Below, piece by piece: positions 18,217 to 30,748 of a stretch of DNA of 64,000 nucleotides; the stretch's first letter is position 1, and each line of letters begins with the position of its first letter. Location of the stretch: assembly GCF_040717535.1 (NCBI RefSeq), contig NZ_JBFEFI010000006.1, forward strand, positions 62,001-126,000, given 5' to 3'. Made by a program: the position numbers and the translations under genes. Below the pieces are notes generated by a model. The model saw only the letters and a list, made by a program, of their open reading frames with translations. It was not told where the DNA came from and ran no database searches. The DNA comes from Thalassoglobus sp. JC818. Lineage in GTDB: Bacteria > Planctomycetota > Planctomycetia > Planctomycetales > Planctomycetaceae.

Positions 18217-19233
18217 ATGCACGCCACTGAACTCGCCCAGAACATCGACGATATCAAATCGGCTTCGCTGATCGTTTTGTTTGGCGGTGAGTTGCACCTG
18301 AAGTCAGAGTCGCTGGCGATTATCTGCAAAGATATCCTCGGAACTGCCCCGGAGGACTCGCTGGGGCTGACGCGGTTTTCAGGAAAAGAGACGGAATTTC
18401 GAACGGTTCGAGATGAAATGCAGACTGTCTCGATGTTTTCAACTTCGAAGGTTGTCCTCGTGGAGGACGCCGACGATTTCGTCTCAGCGAATCGCCCTGC
18501 CCTCGAGAAGCTGGCCGAGAAAGCTCCCGGAAAATCGAAGCTCATTCTTGATGTGGCGAAATGGCCGGGAAACACAAAGCTGGCGAAAAAAACCGCGAAG
18601 TCCGGACTCGTCGTCGAGTGTGCTGAACTAACCGGCGGACGTCTCAATTCCTGGCTGGTCGGGAGAGCGAAGTCGGAATACGAGAAGCAGTTAAGTCGTG
18701 ACGCAGCCCAGTTGATGGGAGAACTGGCGGGGACCGGGCTAGGATTGCTTGATCAGGAGTTGCAAAAGCTCAGCTCTTACGTGGGCGATCGAACACAAAT
18801 CGGCGTGGATGACGTCAGAAAACTTGTCGGCGGCTGGAAGGCTGAAACGACGTGGACGATGATCAACGCCATTCGAGATGACCAGATCGACACTGCTCTG
18901 AATTGCCTGGCGAAGCTGCTCCACGCTGGAGAAGCCCCTCAGAAGATTCTGGGCGGAATCAACTTCGTCTTTCGAAAGTTCGCCGAAGCGACCGAACGGT
19001 CACGGCAAGGAGCAACGCTTTCAAGTGCCCTCAAGGAAGCGGGCGTTTTCTTTCGAGATATCGAATCGGCCGAGCGCTATCTGCGCCGAATTCGCCGTCC
19101 GCGCGCTGAGCGGATTCTTCAGAAACTCACAGAAACCGACTACGGATTAAAGGGCGGCAGCATGCTCGCAGCTCCACTTCAAATGGAATCACTCATCCTG
19201 TGGCTGACCGGTTGCATAGACGACCCCGAGTGA
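18217..19233 (+). CDS. holA: DNA polymerase III subunit delta
   Basis: 338 residues, the usual length for HolA. The pattern is that of the clamp-loader delta subunit: LIVLFGGELHLKSESLAII, KVVLVEDADDFV, LVVECAELTGGRLNSWLVGRAKS, GLLDQELQKLSSYVG, VRKLVGGWKAETTWTMINAIRDDQ and the helical C-terminus. Like other delta subunits it lacks a P-loop. It opens the beta clamp and, with gamma/tau and delta', loads it on DNA. It stands alone on the plus strand after the divergent phosphohexomutase-like gene. Confidence 0.88.
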   Translation: MHATELAQNIDDIKSASLIVLFGGELHLKSESLAIICKDILGTAPEDSLGLTRFSGKETEFRTVRDEMQTVSMFSTSKVVLVEDADDFVSANRPALEKLAEKAPGKSKLILDVAKWPGNTKLAKKTAKSGLVVECAELTGGRLNSWLVGRAKSEYEKQLSRDAAQLMGELAGTGLGLLDQELQKLSSYVGDRTQIGVDDVRKLVGGWKAETTWTMINAIRDDQIDTALNCLAKLLHAGEAPQKILGGINFVFRKFAEATERSRQGATLSSALKEAGVFFRDIESAERYLRRIRRPRAERILQKLTETDYGLKGGSMLAAPLQMESLILWLTGCIDDPE

Positions 19234-19264
19234 AGCGAATCAGCGCGAGGCAATTTTGCTCAAA

Positions 19265-19342
19265 CCGTCCGCAAGAGCAAGCGCAGCGTCCATCAAATGA
19301 GCAGAGTACAAGCGAGTGCACCGCCCCCGTGCTAACGGGTTA
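19265..19342 (-). repeat. Interspersed 3'-end repeat, copy I (variant first hairpin)
   Basis: On the minus strand it begins with TAA, the stop codon of the cupin gene, then CCCGT-TAGC-ACGGG, a hairpin that replaces the usual first block, then GTGCACTCGCTTG (exact core match) and GCTTGCTCTTGCG. The distal end is not recognisable. It belongs to the family best seen at 34304-34407. Confidence 0.65.
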
Positions 19343-19699
19343 GTCGAAGAATTCGTCTGCGGGATCGAATTTTGGCATCACCATGTTGATGATTTTCATC
19401 TGACCGATCGCGCGATGCCTCGTCCCTGGCGGAATGAGAATGCACATTCCGGGACGGATCGGAACCTGCTCGTCATTGAGCTGCATCTTCGCATCCGGCC
19501 CGCACTCAAGAATGTAGTACGTTTCGGTGTGATGCTTGTGGTAGTGAACCCGCGCATCATCAGCGATTTCGGTCACGTGCACGGTCGCGGGATAGTCTTC
19601 CACATCCGCAAAGGCTCTGCGGGCTGTTCCGCAGGGGCATGGGGTTCCGGGAAGCGTTGAAAAGTCCACGATCTGATAAGAACTTTCGATCGATTTCAC
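19340..19699 (-). CDS. Cupin-domain protein
   Basis: 119 residues, a single cupin barrel. Motif 1 is seen in DDARVHYHKHHTETYYILECG with metal-type His and Glu, and motif 2 in IRPGMCILIPPGTRHRAIG. The start codon is GTG, supported by AGGAGA 7 nt upstream. Two extra Cys (PCPCG) lie in the N-terminal part. The substrate is unknown; the family includes sugar isomerases, dioxygenases and binding proteins. It follows mnmG by 38 bp on the same strand, so the two are probably cotranscribed. Confidence 0.82.
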   Translation of the reverse strand: MKSIESSYQIVDFSTLPGTPCPCGTARRAFADVEDYPATVHVTEIADDARVHYHKHHTETYYILECGPDAKMQLNDEQVPIRPGMCILIPPGTRHRAIGQMKIINMVMPKFDPADEFFD

Positions 19700-19737
19700 T
19701 TTCGATTCTCCTGAGATTCAAACAAGCGCACGAAGAG

Positions 19738-21597
<1,860 letters not shown>

Positions 21598-21843
21598 TGA
21601 AAATTGAGAGCGATTTGCCCTCTCCTGTACACTGCGTAGAACGACTTCTTTCGACGAGTCGAACGTGCCGCTGGAGCGTCTTCCCAGTCTGTTTTGTAAA
21701 CGCTTGAAGATCCTGAAAATGAATTAATCGAATTTCAGAAGTTGAACGATTCCCTCAGCAGGACGAGTTCGCTTGCCTGCCCGATGGACCTCTCGATCGG
21801 CGAAATAGAAGAATCCGGAAGGCATCCACGGAAGTAGTAAGGC

Positions 21844-22518
21844 TTATTCATCAGCCTCATCTGATCCATGGATTTCCTCGGATTTGAACGGTTCCTCTCT
21901 TTGGAATGTCAGACCGTTCACGAGGAATTTTCCGCGATTCATTCTCCCCGTCAACTCACCTTTCATCCCAACTTCGGCAAACTCAGGATCTGTTTGGACG
22001 ACGGTCACTTGGTAGTCGCTCTCCAAGTTGATCGCTGGGTAATTTCCCGGAACGCTTAACGCGATCATCGTGTATTCTGGATATTCGGGATTGGGCTGGG
22101 TCGCTTTGATCTGTCCGAGGATTTTGAATGCATTCTGGCTTTGGCCAGCTTCGGCGGGAGCTTTCACAACCATTCCCCGGGGAGGACGAAGCCCTTTGCG
22201 GGGAAGCAGGACACTGACGTTCTTCACGTAAAGCGAACCGTTTGAAAGTACAGCATCTGCACCAACGTAGGCTCCTTCCCGGATGAAGCCGTGGTCTCCG
22301 GGAGCCCGTACTTCGAACTGAATTTTGGGCGTGACGCGAATCTCATGAGCTTCCCCGTTTTGATCCGTTACAACGAGAACTTTCGACTTTCGCTCTTCTT
22401 TGATCTCCGTAATCTCTCCTTGAAGCACCGTCGGCATCGGCCCAGCATTTTGAGCTGTCGCTGTTCCTGTCCAGCCAACCGTCAGTGTCAAAAGGGTCAA
22501 AAGACAAAGCAGACGCAT
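21844..22518 (-). CDS. Hypothetical secreted protein
   Basis: 224 residues. It has a clear signal peptide (MRLLCLLTLLTLTVGWTGTATAQ) and GAGGTG upstream of the ATG. The mature part is beta-rich, with VLQGEITEIKEERKSKVLVVTD, RVTPKIQFEVRAPGDHGFIREG and a C-terminal TGRMNRGKFLVNGLTFQ, suggesting an OB-like or small beta-barrel region. The family was not recognised. It precedes mnmG by 246 bp on the same strand and is divergent from folD. Confidence 0.7.
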   Translation of the reverse strand: MRLLCLLTLLTLTVGWTGTATAQNAGPMPTVLQGEITEIKEERKSKVLVVTDQNGEAHEIRVTPKIQFEVRAPGDHGFIREGAYVGADAVLSNGSLYVKNVSVLLPRKGLRPPRGMVVKAPAEAGQSQNAFKILGQIKATQPNPEYPEYTMIALSVPGNYPAINLESDYQVTVVQTDPEFAEVGMKGELTGRMNRGKFLVNGLTFQREEPFKSEEIHGSDEADE

Positions 22519-22864
22519 CGATTCACCTCGAAAGTCAAATTCAGTTGAAACATTTCCGAAAACTGCATGTCACTCGAATGAGTCAGCGAAAATACTATTC
22601 GGCGGTTCGCATTTCGATACCGCTCCCCACCTCGAGGAGCATTGGGGTTTCGCACAAACAACTGATCAAAGTTGGAGACCTTCAGTTGGTTTGGCGAGTC
22701 TTTAACCGCAGTCACGGTTCGAAAAATCGTAACAAATCGCTGATTCGCTGTCGCGTTCCGGGTGCGAATTGACCGAGTTTCACGCGCAGCGAGATTGTTG
22801 TCAGCGGTTTCTCAGACAGCTACTCTGTGATTGTTGAACACTCACCTCAGATTGCCGAGAGAAA
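22519..22864. other. Divergent intergenic region upstream of folD
   Basis: 346 bp between the start of the secreted protein (minus) and folD (plus). No gene or RNA is visible. It should carry both promoters, but no box pair is convincing. Confidence 0.4.
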
Positions 22865-23743
<879 letters not shown>

Positions 23744-24898
23744 AGTGCTCTTGAGCCCAAGCTGGCACGTCTGAGTCCGACTGTGGAACAGCCACAGCGC
23801 CCGCAGGCGACACTCCCTGATGGCCAGTTTGAAACTGCTGCATGTCCGGAGTTGGTGCGTTCAGTCGGCGTTTTGAGTCGTAAGGAATGTTGCCGGGCTC
23901 TTCGAATCCAGCTCTTCCCAATGCCTGAGCTGATTGAACGGGACTGGTCTGTGCGTGGTCGATGACCGGCTCGGCATTCAGTCCCATCGCCTGTCGACTC
24001 ATTTGTCCAATGTCTGCGACTTTGCCGCCCTGGAAGTTGGGCATCTGCCAGAGTGCAGTCGTCGACGCAAAACTCGCTGGGTTCACTTCCGGAGAGCCGA
24101 GCGAAAGGCGAACTTGCATGTTCGCTTCGGGAATGGAGATTCGAACCTGATTCGGTAGCTTCGAGCCGTTCGACATCTCCTGATAATCATCCAAGAGTGC
24201 CTTGGCGAGAACGGTGCCGTCGAGTTTTCGAAGAATGTGTGACTCAATATTTCCGGTGCAGGTATTCACACGGATGACTCTTTCGACATGCTGTCCGGTC
24301 GGCGAAGTTGAGACTGAGACAAGATCGAGGAGCAATTCCCGTTCGCTCGGCTGTTCCAACTCGAAGTTGTCACCGTTGATCGGGATGACTCCCAGCACTT
24401 CCATCAACCATTCTGGTTCGACATTGATGGGAAGCTGAAGATGTCGCAGAGCCAGGGAAGTATCCTCGTGTCGACATGTCACGACGCCCGCTTGCTGTTT
24501 TGTCCAGACCCAGAATCGATCGGAGTTCGATCCGAAGTCGACCTCTTGTCCCCCAGCTGGATTCGAGACAATCACACGCAGATTTCGCGGAGCGCTGACG
24601 GCGATTGAAGCTGGCAGTGGAAGTGGAATTCCGGAGACGCGGACCGAAGCATTGCTGGACTTCCAGCCCGACACACCGGGAGATGTATCCGAACCCTGAA
24701 TGTTTCGATTCAAGTGTGCGACGAGTTCATCTTTGGAAATGGTCTGTTCCAGCACACACTCCTGCGGGAAAAATCGCGAGAGAGGGGAGGAATGACAACC
24801 GACTGCAACAACAACGATGCAACAGGTCGCGATCGCACTTCGAATTGCGAAGAAGCTGTTGTTGTCTGCTTTGTGACTCGTCATGTGGCATTCCCTCA

Positions 24899-25393
24899 TC
24901 ATGCGGCATTCCATTGTGAAGAGAGTTGCTCATTCAGAGCCGACTGGAGTTGGGTAAGCTCCGCTTCAGGAATCTGTTGATCCCGAACTTCGTAAGGACC
25001 TTCTCCACGCACTCCGGAAAGTTGCAGATACTCAATGTCGTCGCGAACCGTGGAGCCGTCGAGTTTTAAGCGGCGCCGTTGTAGCAGCGACAGCGCTAAG
25101 ACGTATGTCAGCTTCTGCTGCTGCGGGTTGGTTTGATCGACGATTTGTTCGAAGTATTGCAGCAGTGATTCAGGATCGATCGCGGAAACGGATTTCTGCT
25201 CCGGTTCTGGAACAATGCATTTCCAAAACCCGATTCCGCCTTCAGGAAGTCCGTTCCAGCCTGCCTGGCTGTAGTCTTCACGATCGTAGCTGCCATCTTT
25301 TTCGATCAGCGCGGAGTAACAGATTTCTCCCGGAACCAGCGGTTCTCCGGTTCCAGCGCAGGTCTTACTGATTGGCTTAAAACGATAGTCCAT
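24899..25393 (-). CDS. Conserved hypothetical protein (CAGTGEPL motif)
   Basis: 164 residues from the ATG at 25393; an in-frame TTG at 25456 would add 21 residues. The N-terminus reads ISKTCAGTGEPLVPGEICYSALIE, and a second Cys follows in FWKCIVPEP. Two or three Cys near the start could bind a metal. The middle (TYVLALSLLQRRRLKLD) and C-terminus are helical. The pattern is familiar from planctomycete genomes but has no function I know. No signal peptide is seen. It is the first gene of an operon with the putative lipoprotein gene, and may be a cytoplasmic partner of it. Confidence 0.68.
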   Translation of the reverse strand: MDYRFKPISKTCAGTGEPLVPGEICYSALIEKDGSYDREDYSQAGWNGLPEGGIGFWKCIVPEPEQKSVSAIDPESLLQYFEQIVDQTNPQQQKLTYVLALSLLQRRRLKLDGSTVRDDIEYLQLSGVRGEGPYEVRDQQIPEAELTQLQSALNEQLSSQWNAA

Positions 25394-25848
25394 CGGGGCG
25401 GGAATAGATGGGGTGTTGCGATCGAGGAAAGTGCTTTTTAAGAATGGAAACGGCAACCTTAGATGATTTTTATCATTGGGCTCAATATGAGTTTTTAACG
25501 ATTCCAGTGTGCGTCTAACGAGCGAATCGCGTCGTGCCTCAACTCCATCGAATGGTCGAATTTCAGGAGGGAATGATTTTTCAAGAGTACTTTGAAACGG
25601 AGAACCGGAGTCGCCGCGGACAAGTGAAATTCCTTGTGCGATTGCGTTTTCTGGACTGCAATCGAACTGGCAAAATCGACCGAAAGTGGTCTTTACTCAA
25701 ATTTGACTTATGACATAGTCTCCGCGCCGCTGGCCCGAAATCGAGGTAGTGATGGTTCACTTCTCTTCAGTCAGCAGACGAAACAGATCTGCCGATCACG
25801 GAAGGGTCGGAACAGAGAATACCCTCGACCTTGTGGAAGGAGTCCCTC
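25394..25848. other. Divergent intergenic region
   Basis: 455 bp between the CAGTGEPL gene (minus) and the OmpH-like gene (plus). It is AT-richer than its surroundings and includes a small inverted repeat ATGAT-TTTT-ATCAT (25463-25476) about 70 bp upstream of the minus gene. I see no gene; short open frames here have no ribosome site or family signal. Confidence 0.4.
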
Positions 25849-26505
25849 ATGAATCGCTCTGCAATCACCACTGCTGTCGCCATCGTCGCAGCTTTCTCCG
25901 TTGGCCTGACATGGTCCTACTTCACGAACAGCCGAACCGGTGGTGTTGCTGTCGTTGACCTCGACGAAGTCGCCAAGCGACTCGGACGTGACAAAGAAAT
26001 GACCGATTCCCTGCAAGCTCAAACGGGCGAACTGCAGGAAGCTCTCTCAAAGATTCAGGCAAACGCGACTCAGCAACTCGAAAAAGTTCGTGCGAGCCTC
26101 GGACAGGAAGTCACCAACGAAGAAGCACAGCAATTCGTTCGCCTTCGCAACAAAGCACAGCTGACACTCAACGAATTGCAGCAGCAGGCTCGCGTCCGAA
26201 TCGGACAATCGCGCCAGCAGCTGATCAGCGAGTTTCGCCAGCAGACTCAACCCGTCGCAGCCAAGATCGCTAAAGAAAAAGGCTTCGACACAGTCGTGAC
26301 TCGTAACGACACAGTCGTTTTCTCATACGACAACTCGGTTGATATCACCGACGACGTTGTGAAACTGATGAGTGCTGAATTCCCAGCTTCTGCGAAGCCA
26401 CTGAAACCAGCTCCACAAAAGCAAGCTGCTGCAGCACCACAAACCGAAACGAAAACTGAATCGGCGACAGCTGCTACGGAAAACAAAGAGAGTGTGACTG
26501 AGTAA
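25849..26505 (+). CDS. OmpH/Skp-family periplasmic chaperone-like protein
   Basis: 218 residues from the ATG at 25849, preceded by a very good AAGGAG site. A signal anchor (AITTAVAIVAAFSVGLTWSYF) is followed by VAVVDLDEVAKRLGRDKEM, the usual start of the OmpH/Skp fold, then long amphipathic helices rich in Gln, Ala and Glu (the coiled-coil tentacles) and FDTVVTRNDTVVFSYDNSVDITDDVVKLM at the end of the fold. A C-terminal Ala/Pro/Gln/Thr-rich tail is added. Skp binds unfolded outer-membrane proteins after SecYEG export. It is followed by a strong terminator. Confidence 0.85.
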   Translation: MNRSAITTAVAIVAAFSVGLTWSYFTNSRTGGVAVVDLDEVAKRLGRDKEMTDSLQAQTGELQEALSKIQANATQQLEKVRASLGQEVTNEEAQQFVRLRNKAQLTLNELQQQARVRIGQSRQQLISEFRQQTQPVAAKIAKEKGFDTVVTRNDTVVFSYDNSVDITDDVVKLMSAEFPASAKPLKPAPQKQAAAAPQTETKTESATAATENKESVTE

Positions 26506-26585
26506 TTTCAACTCACGAACCACTCGAGCGATCAATCAGAGAATTCTCTCAACGAGACCTGATTGGAGCGACTCGAAAACAAACA

Positions 26586-26632
26586 AGACTTCGGTGAGCG
26601 CCTGATCTGGCCCACCGAAGTCTTTTTGTTTT
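26586..26632 (+). terminator. Rho-independent terminator, probably bidirectional
   Basis: GACTTCGGTG (26586-26595) pairs with CACCGAAGTC (26612-26621), followed by TTTTTGTTTTT on the plus strand. On the minus strand the hairpin is followed by TTGTTTGTTTT. It ends the OmpH-like transcript and can also serve the convergent gene whose stop is at 26712. Confidence 0.92.
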
Positions 26633-26711
26633 TATTCAACGCTTTAAAAAGTAACAATCTGGTTTGAATGGTCTCGCAATAGATCAAATCGCATCGAGAC
26701 GAATTCGAACC

Positions 26712-27149
26712 CTAGTCGGAGTTCGATTCTGCTTCCCAGATATTGACGCTCTCTTCACCGTCAGAATTCGCTACGCATCCTGGCTGAAAGTCTTCAGGAG
26801 TGCGGGCCAGAATCCGCAGCCAAATCGACTCTCCGCGATAGATTCCGGTCAGAGAGACATGAGCGGAAAGCTGATCGTCATCAGCCATCGGATGCGCCTG
26901 CCACGAGTACGATTCGACTTCGTCGAGCACATCCAGCAAGCCGAGAATGTCAACGTAGAATCGTGATTCAATCCGCTCGCCGTCGCGAGGTCCGCCCACA
27001 ATTTCGGTCGGAGAGATGAACAGCGTGATTTCATGATCCGGTTCGTCGAAGAAGTAATGACATCCAATTGGAACGTCTTCATCGATGAGTTGGATGGCCT
27101 TTACCGATCTCTCCACAATCTCCGTAACAATCGGGGGTCTGGACGACAT
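26712..27149 (-). CDS. Conserved hypothetical protein
   Basis: 145 residues from the ATG at 27149; longer in-frame starts give a non-conserved-looking extension. The sequence is acidic, with a predicted alpha/beta fold: SVKAIQLIDEDVPIGCHYFFDEPDHEITLFISPTEIVGG, YVDILGLLDVLDEVESYSWQA and QLSAHVSLTGIYRGESIWLRIL. No signal peptide or membrane segment. The family was not recognised. It shares the terminator at 26586 with the OmpH-like gene. Confidence 0.6.
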   Translation of the reverse strand: MSSRPPIVTEIVERSVKAIQLIDEDVPIGCHYFFDEPDHEITLFISPTEIVGGPRDGERIESRFYVDILGLLDVLDEVESYSWQAHPMADDDQLSAHVSLTGIYRGESIWLRILARTPEDFQPGCVANSDGEESVNIWEAESNSD

Positions 27150-27503
27150 GAACACACTTTCAAGGGGCAATACAACGAGGGTCGCAATCCGGCAACCCGA
27201 AGGGATGATGACATGGTCGAAGTGGTATCTCAGCACGTAAGTTGACCACTCCAATCTTGCATGGCGGCACATCATGTGCCATTTTCACATCAATCAGCCT
27301 CTCGCTGAGTGCAAACTCGCCTGCACTGCACAACACCTTGTTTCATAGCACCTTACGACGTTCCCGATGTTCGCACAGCGACTTCTTCAAACCCTCGATG
27401 ATGCCACACCTTCAGAATTCTGAACGTTGAACTACCGCAAATGTTTCAAGAATTCAACTCAACCTTACAAGATCGCCGAGCGAAAACCGGTCTTGCGAGC
27501 CCG
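27150..27503. other. Intergenic region between pyk and a hypothetical gene
   Basis: 354 bp on the 3' side of pyk and 5' side of the hypothetical gene (both minus). A weak hairpin CAAGA...TCTTG (about 27469-27495) may end pyk transcription. Nothing else is assignable. Confidence 0.35.
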
Positions 27504-28955
27504 TCACGGAACCGCGTGAACCATCATCAGGTTTTTCCCGACATCGGACCAGTCGGTCGTCCCGACGATGGCAATTCGGTCACCTGAATGTAGAAGTCCT
27601 TCGGACATCCCCCATCCGATCGCGAAGTCGCGCATTTGGGTCGGTGTCTCATGGCCAATATCAGTGACCACGGTATGCACACCCCAAGCGACTGAAAGCC
27701 AGCGGGCTGTTTGCGGATCGTCTGTCAGTGCAACAATTGGAACGGGGCTGCGAATCTCGGAGATGGCGAAGGCTGTCTTCCCCGAGCGAGTGAGGACAAA
27801 GATCAGGTTCGCACGAATCTCTTCCGCAGCATGAATCGCCCCGAGCGTGACCGCTTTGGTCAATTCCGTCGCGGGGTTTCGCGAAGACCGTCCCATGGGC
27901 AGATCTTTGTTCGACGGAACAAGCGGTTCAATCTCACGAGTGATCCGACTCATCATGCTCACAACTCGGGAGGGATGTCTCCCGACAGCGGTCTCGGCTG
28001 AAAGCATGACGGCGTCTGTTCCATCCAGCACGGCGTTGGCGACATCGGTCGCCTCAGCTCGGGTTGGCAATTCATTCTGCTGCATGCTTTCCAGCATTTG
28101 TGTGGCTGTGATCACGGGAACACGTCGTCGATTGCACTCTTTGATGATCCGCTTTTGAAGTGCTGGAACGCGCACGATATCGACTTCCACTCCGAGATCA
28201 CCGCGAGCCACCATCACGACGTCGGTTTCGCTGAGGATGTTTTCCAAGTCATCGACAGCTTCCGGTTTCTCAATCTTCGCCACGATCAATGGTCGAAAAT
28301 CGGGGCTGAATTTTTCGATTCGTTCACGCAAGCCAGCGACGTCAGCTGCTCGACGAACAAAGCTGAGGCTGATGAAGTCGAGGCGATTTTCCAGCCCCCA
28401 CTGCAAATCATCGAGGTCTTTCGGAGTGAGACTCGACAGCTGAAGCTGACTTCCCGGGAGATTGACACCCTGTCGACTGAAAATTCGCCCCGGTTGTTCG
28501 ACCTCGCAAACAATCCGATCGGGCTCTTTCTCAACCACTCGAACCGAAACGATTCCGTCGGCCATCAGAATTTGATTGCCGACCTGCAGATCATCGATCA
28601 TGCCGGGGTAAGTCGTCGTGAGGATGTTGGGATCGCTGGATGGGATTTCGCGTGCGAAATAACACAATTCACCAGCCTGCAGAGCGAGCCCCTCATCCGG
28701 AAGTTCTCCCAATCGGAGTTTCGGGCCTGCGAGGTCGCCAAGTATCCCGATCGATCGTTTGAGTTCTGCCGAGAGCTCGCGAATCGACTTCACAACGTCA
28801 GCCATCACGTCGTAGCGTCCATGGGCAAAGTTCAGGCGGAAGATGTCGACTCCTGACAGAATCAACTTGTGGAGTCGATCGCGATCCTGGCTGGCGGGGC
28901 CAACAGTCGCCACGATCTTCGTCTTCGTCAGCACCGGTTCCAAATACTGCGTCAT
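27504..28955 (-). CDS. pyk: Pyruvate kinase
   Basis: 483 residues, typical length. KTKIVATVGPAS begins the barrel; FRLNFAHG, LDFISLSFVRRAADV, the active-site KIEKPEAVDDLENIL, VARGDLGVEV, TATQMLESM and TRAEATDVANAVLDGTDAVMLSAETAVG are all present, followed by the C-terminal allosteric domain (ELTKAVTLGAIHAAEEI). It converts phosphoenolpyruvate and ADP to pyruvate and ATP in glycolysis. The ATG at 28955 has AGAAG upstream. It is monocistronic as far as can be seen. Confidence 0.97.
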   Translation of the reverse strand: MTQYLEPVLTKTKIVATVGPASQDRDRLHKLILSGVDIFRLNFAHGRYDVMADVVKSIRELSAELKRSIGILGDLAGPKLRLGELPDEGLALQAGELCYFAREIPSSDPNILTTTYPGMIDDLQVGNQILMADGIVSVRVVEKEPDRIVCEVEQPGRIFSRQGVNLPGSQLQLSSLTPKDLDDLQWGLENRLDFISLSFVRRAADVAGLRERIEKFSPDFRPLIVAKIEKPEAVDDLENILSETDVVMVARGDLGVEVDIVRVPALQKRIIKECNRRRVPVITATQMLESMQQNELPTRAEATDVANAVLDGTDAVMLSAETAVGRHPSRVVSMMSRITREIEPLVPSNKDLPMGRSSRNPATELTKAVTLGAIHAAEEIRANLIFVLTRSGKTAFAISEIRSPVPIVALTDDPQTARWLSVAWGVHTVVTDIGHETPTQMRDFAIGWGMSEGLLHSGDRIAIVGTTDWSDVGKNLMMVHAVP

Positions 28956-29277
28956 GATGCTTCTGCCATTTCTAATTTCAGATCCAAAAGCAGGAGAGCG
29001 AAGAAACGTCCGTGAAGCTCAGTCGATCCGAGATTGCCTGAAAGGTCAGCCTCAGAGAAAGTCGTGAATGCTCGAATGAGTTCATGAAAACCAGTTCGCC
29101 GAAGTGCTTTGAGAGTTGCGATGCGAGCGGCTCGTGCTGAATGCTGTCTCGTACTGTATTGTGCAGCGAGGACGACCTGAAGCGAAAAGAGTCTCTCTTT
29201 AGCTGGGATTAACCATCGTCGATGAATTACACTCGCCCTGTTCGAGAATCCGTTTTGCTGTTCCGAGGAGAGTTCGC
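28956..29277. other. Divergent intergenic region upstream of pyk
   Basis: 322 bp between pyk (minus) and a small membrane protein gene (plus). It must contain both promoters; nothing else is visible. Confidence 0.35.
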
Positions 29278-29727
29278 ATGGGAAGAAAGATCGTCGGGGT
29301 TCTCGGTGGACTGATCGTGGGCTTCGCCTGGAACATGGCCCTGGTCATCCTCTCTTCGTATCTATTTCCCCCTCCTGCTGGAGTTGATTTGAACGACGCA
29401 GAAGCATTCGCAGCCTACGTCGAAACTCTCCCGATGACCGCATTCCTGATCGTGCTCGTTGCCCATGCTGGGGGAGCGTTCGTGGGTGGATACATCTGCG
29501 AAATGATCGTTGGACAGAACTGGCTCGCCGGACCGATTTGTATCGGAACCCTCACACTACTCGGGGGCGTGACCAACCTAATGATGATCTCTCACCCAGT
29601 CTGGTTCGCGATTGCCGACCTCATCCTGTATCTCCCGGCAGCAATCTTCGGCGCGATTGTGGCAGGGAAAAGTCACCCTTCGCAGCCTGTGACGAGTGAA
29701 CCGGAGAGCATCGCAACAGATGAGTAG
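29278..29727 (+). CDS. Hypothetical four-TM membrane protein
   Basis: 149 residues with four hydrophobic segments: GVLGGLIVGFAWNMALVILSSYL, AFLIVLVAHAGGAFVGGYI, LAGPICIGTLTLLGGVTNLMMI and WFAIADLILYLPAAIFGAIVAG. Glycine-rich helices and the VAHAGGAFVGGYI pattern resemble small conserved bacterial membrane proteins of unknown function. GAGGAG lies 7 nt upstream of the ATG. The gene ends 115 bp before the 3' end of the RNase P RNA, which is convergent. Confidence 0.75.
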   Translation: MGRKIVGVLGGLIVGFAWNMALVILSSYLFPPPAGVDLNDAEAFAAYVETLPMTAFLIVLVAHAGGAFVGGYICEMIVGQNWLAGPICIGTLTLLGGVTNLMMISHPVWFAIADLILYLPAAIFGAIVAGKSHPSQPVTSEPESIATDE

Positions 29728-29842
29728 GGACGGATCTCGCTCGTTGACTGAAGAAAGACGATTCGCTCTTCGCGCGTTCAAAGGTGATTTCGACGGCTTT
29801 CGCAACTCGGGCGAAGCCGTTGGGCAACTGGTGAAAGAAAAA

Positions 29843-30285
<443 letters not shown>

Positions 30286-30748
30286 GAGCAATTATCTCGA
30301 TTTCTGTCCATTCTGGACACAGCATCGCCGCCCTAATTGCAAAGAACCGTCGAGGAAATGGAAAGCATTCGCCTGAATCCCGGCGAACTCGGCTTGATTT
30401 CCCTAAATTCCGGCTTTAGGGGCGTATTGACCGCATTAGACAGCCCAAATAAACTGTGATCTGTCGGCAAGTTGTGGCGAGGTGGCCACAGAAGCCTAAA
30501 TTCGGCGTAAGAAATCTGCATTTGCTTCGAATCATCAATCTCAAAACAATGGTTTTGGTGAACTTCGTGGCCACAATTGCGGCGACTGCCAGTTCGAGGG
30601 AGCGACAACAAATGGTTTTCGCACTTCGCATCTGGAGTATTCACCTCAGGACTCTTGCTCCTCATTGCAAACAATAATCCAGAATGCAGATGTTCGTTCT
30701 GCGGACGCCTGATCATTCTGCTTGAGATGTACACCACGGAAAGAAGAC
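30286..30748. promoter_or_regulatory. Divergent rnpB-secA control region with two GTGGCCAC sites
   Basis: 463 bp with no convincing gene, holding the promoters of rnpB (minus) and secA (plus). The palindrome GTGGCCAC occurs at 30483-30490 and again at 30567-30574, exactly 84 bp apart, which is about eight helical turns. The first lies in a larger inverted repeat, TGTGGC (30473-30478) with GCCACA (30485-30490). They may be operator sites for secA control; this is inference. Confidence 0.35.

Noticed and set aside
27300-27345. CTCGCTGAGTGCAAACTCGCCTGCACTGCAC in an intergenic region, possible repeat relic
   Set aside because: Short words match but block order and ends do not.
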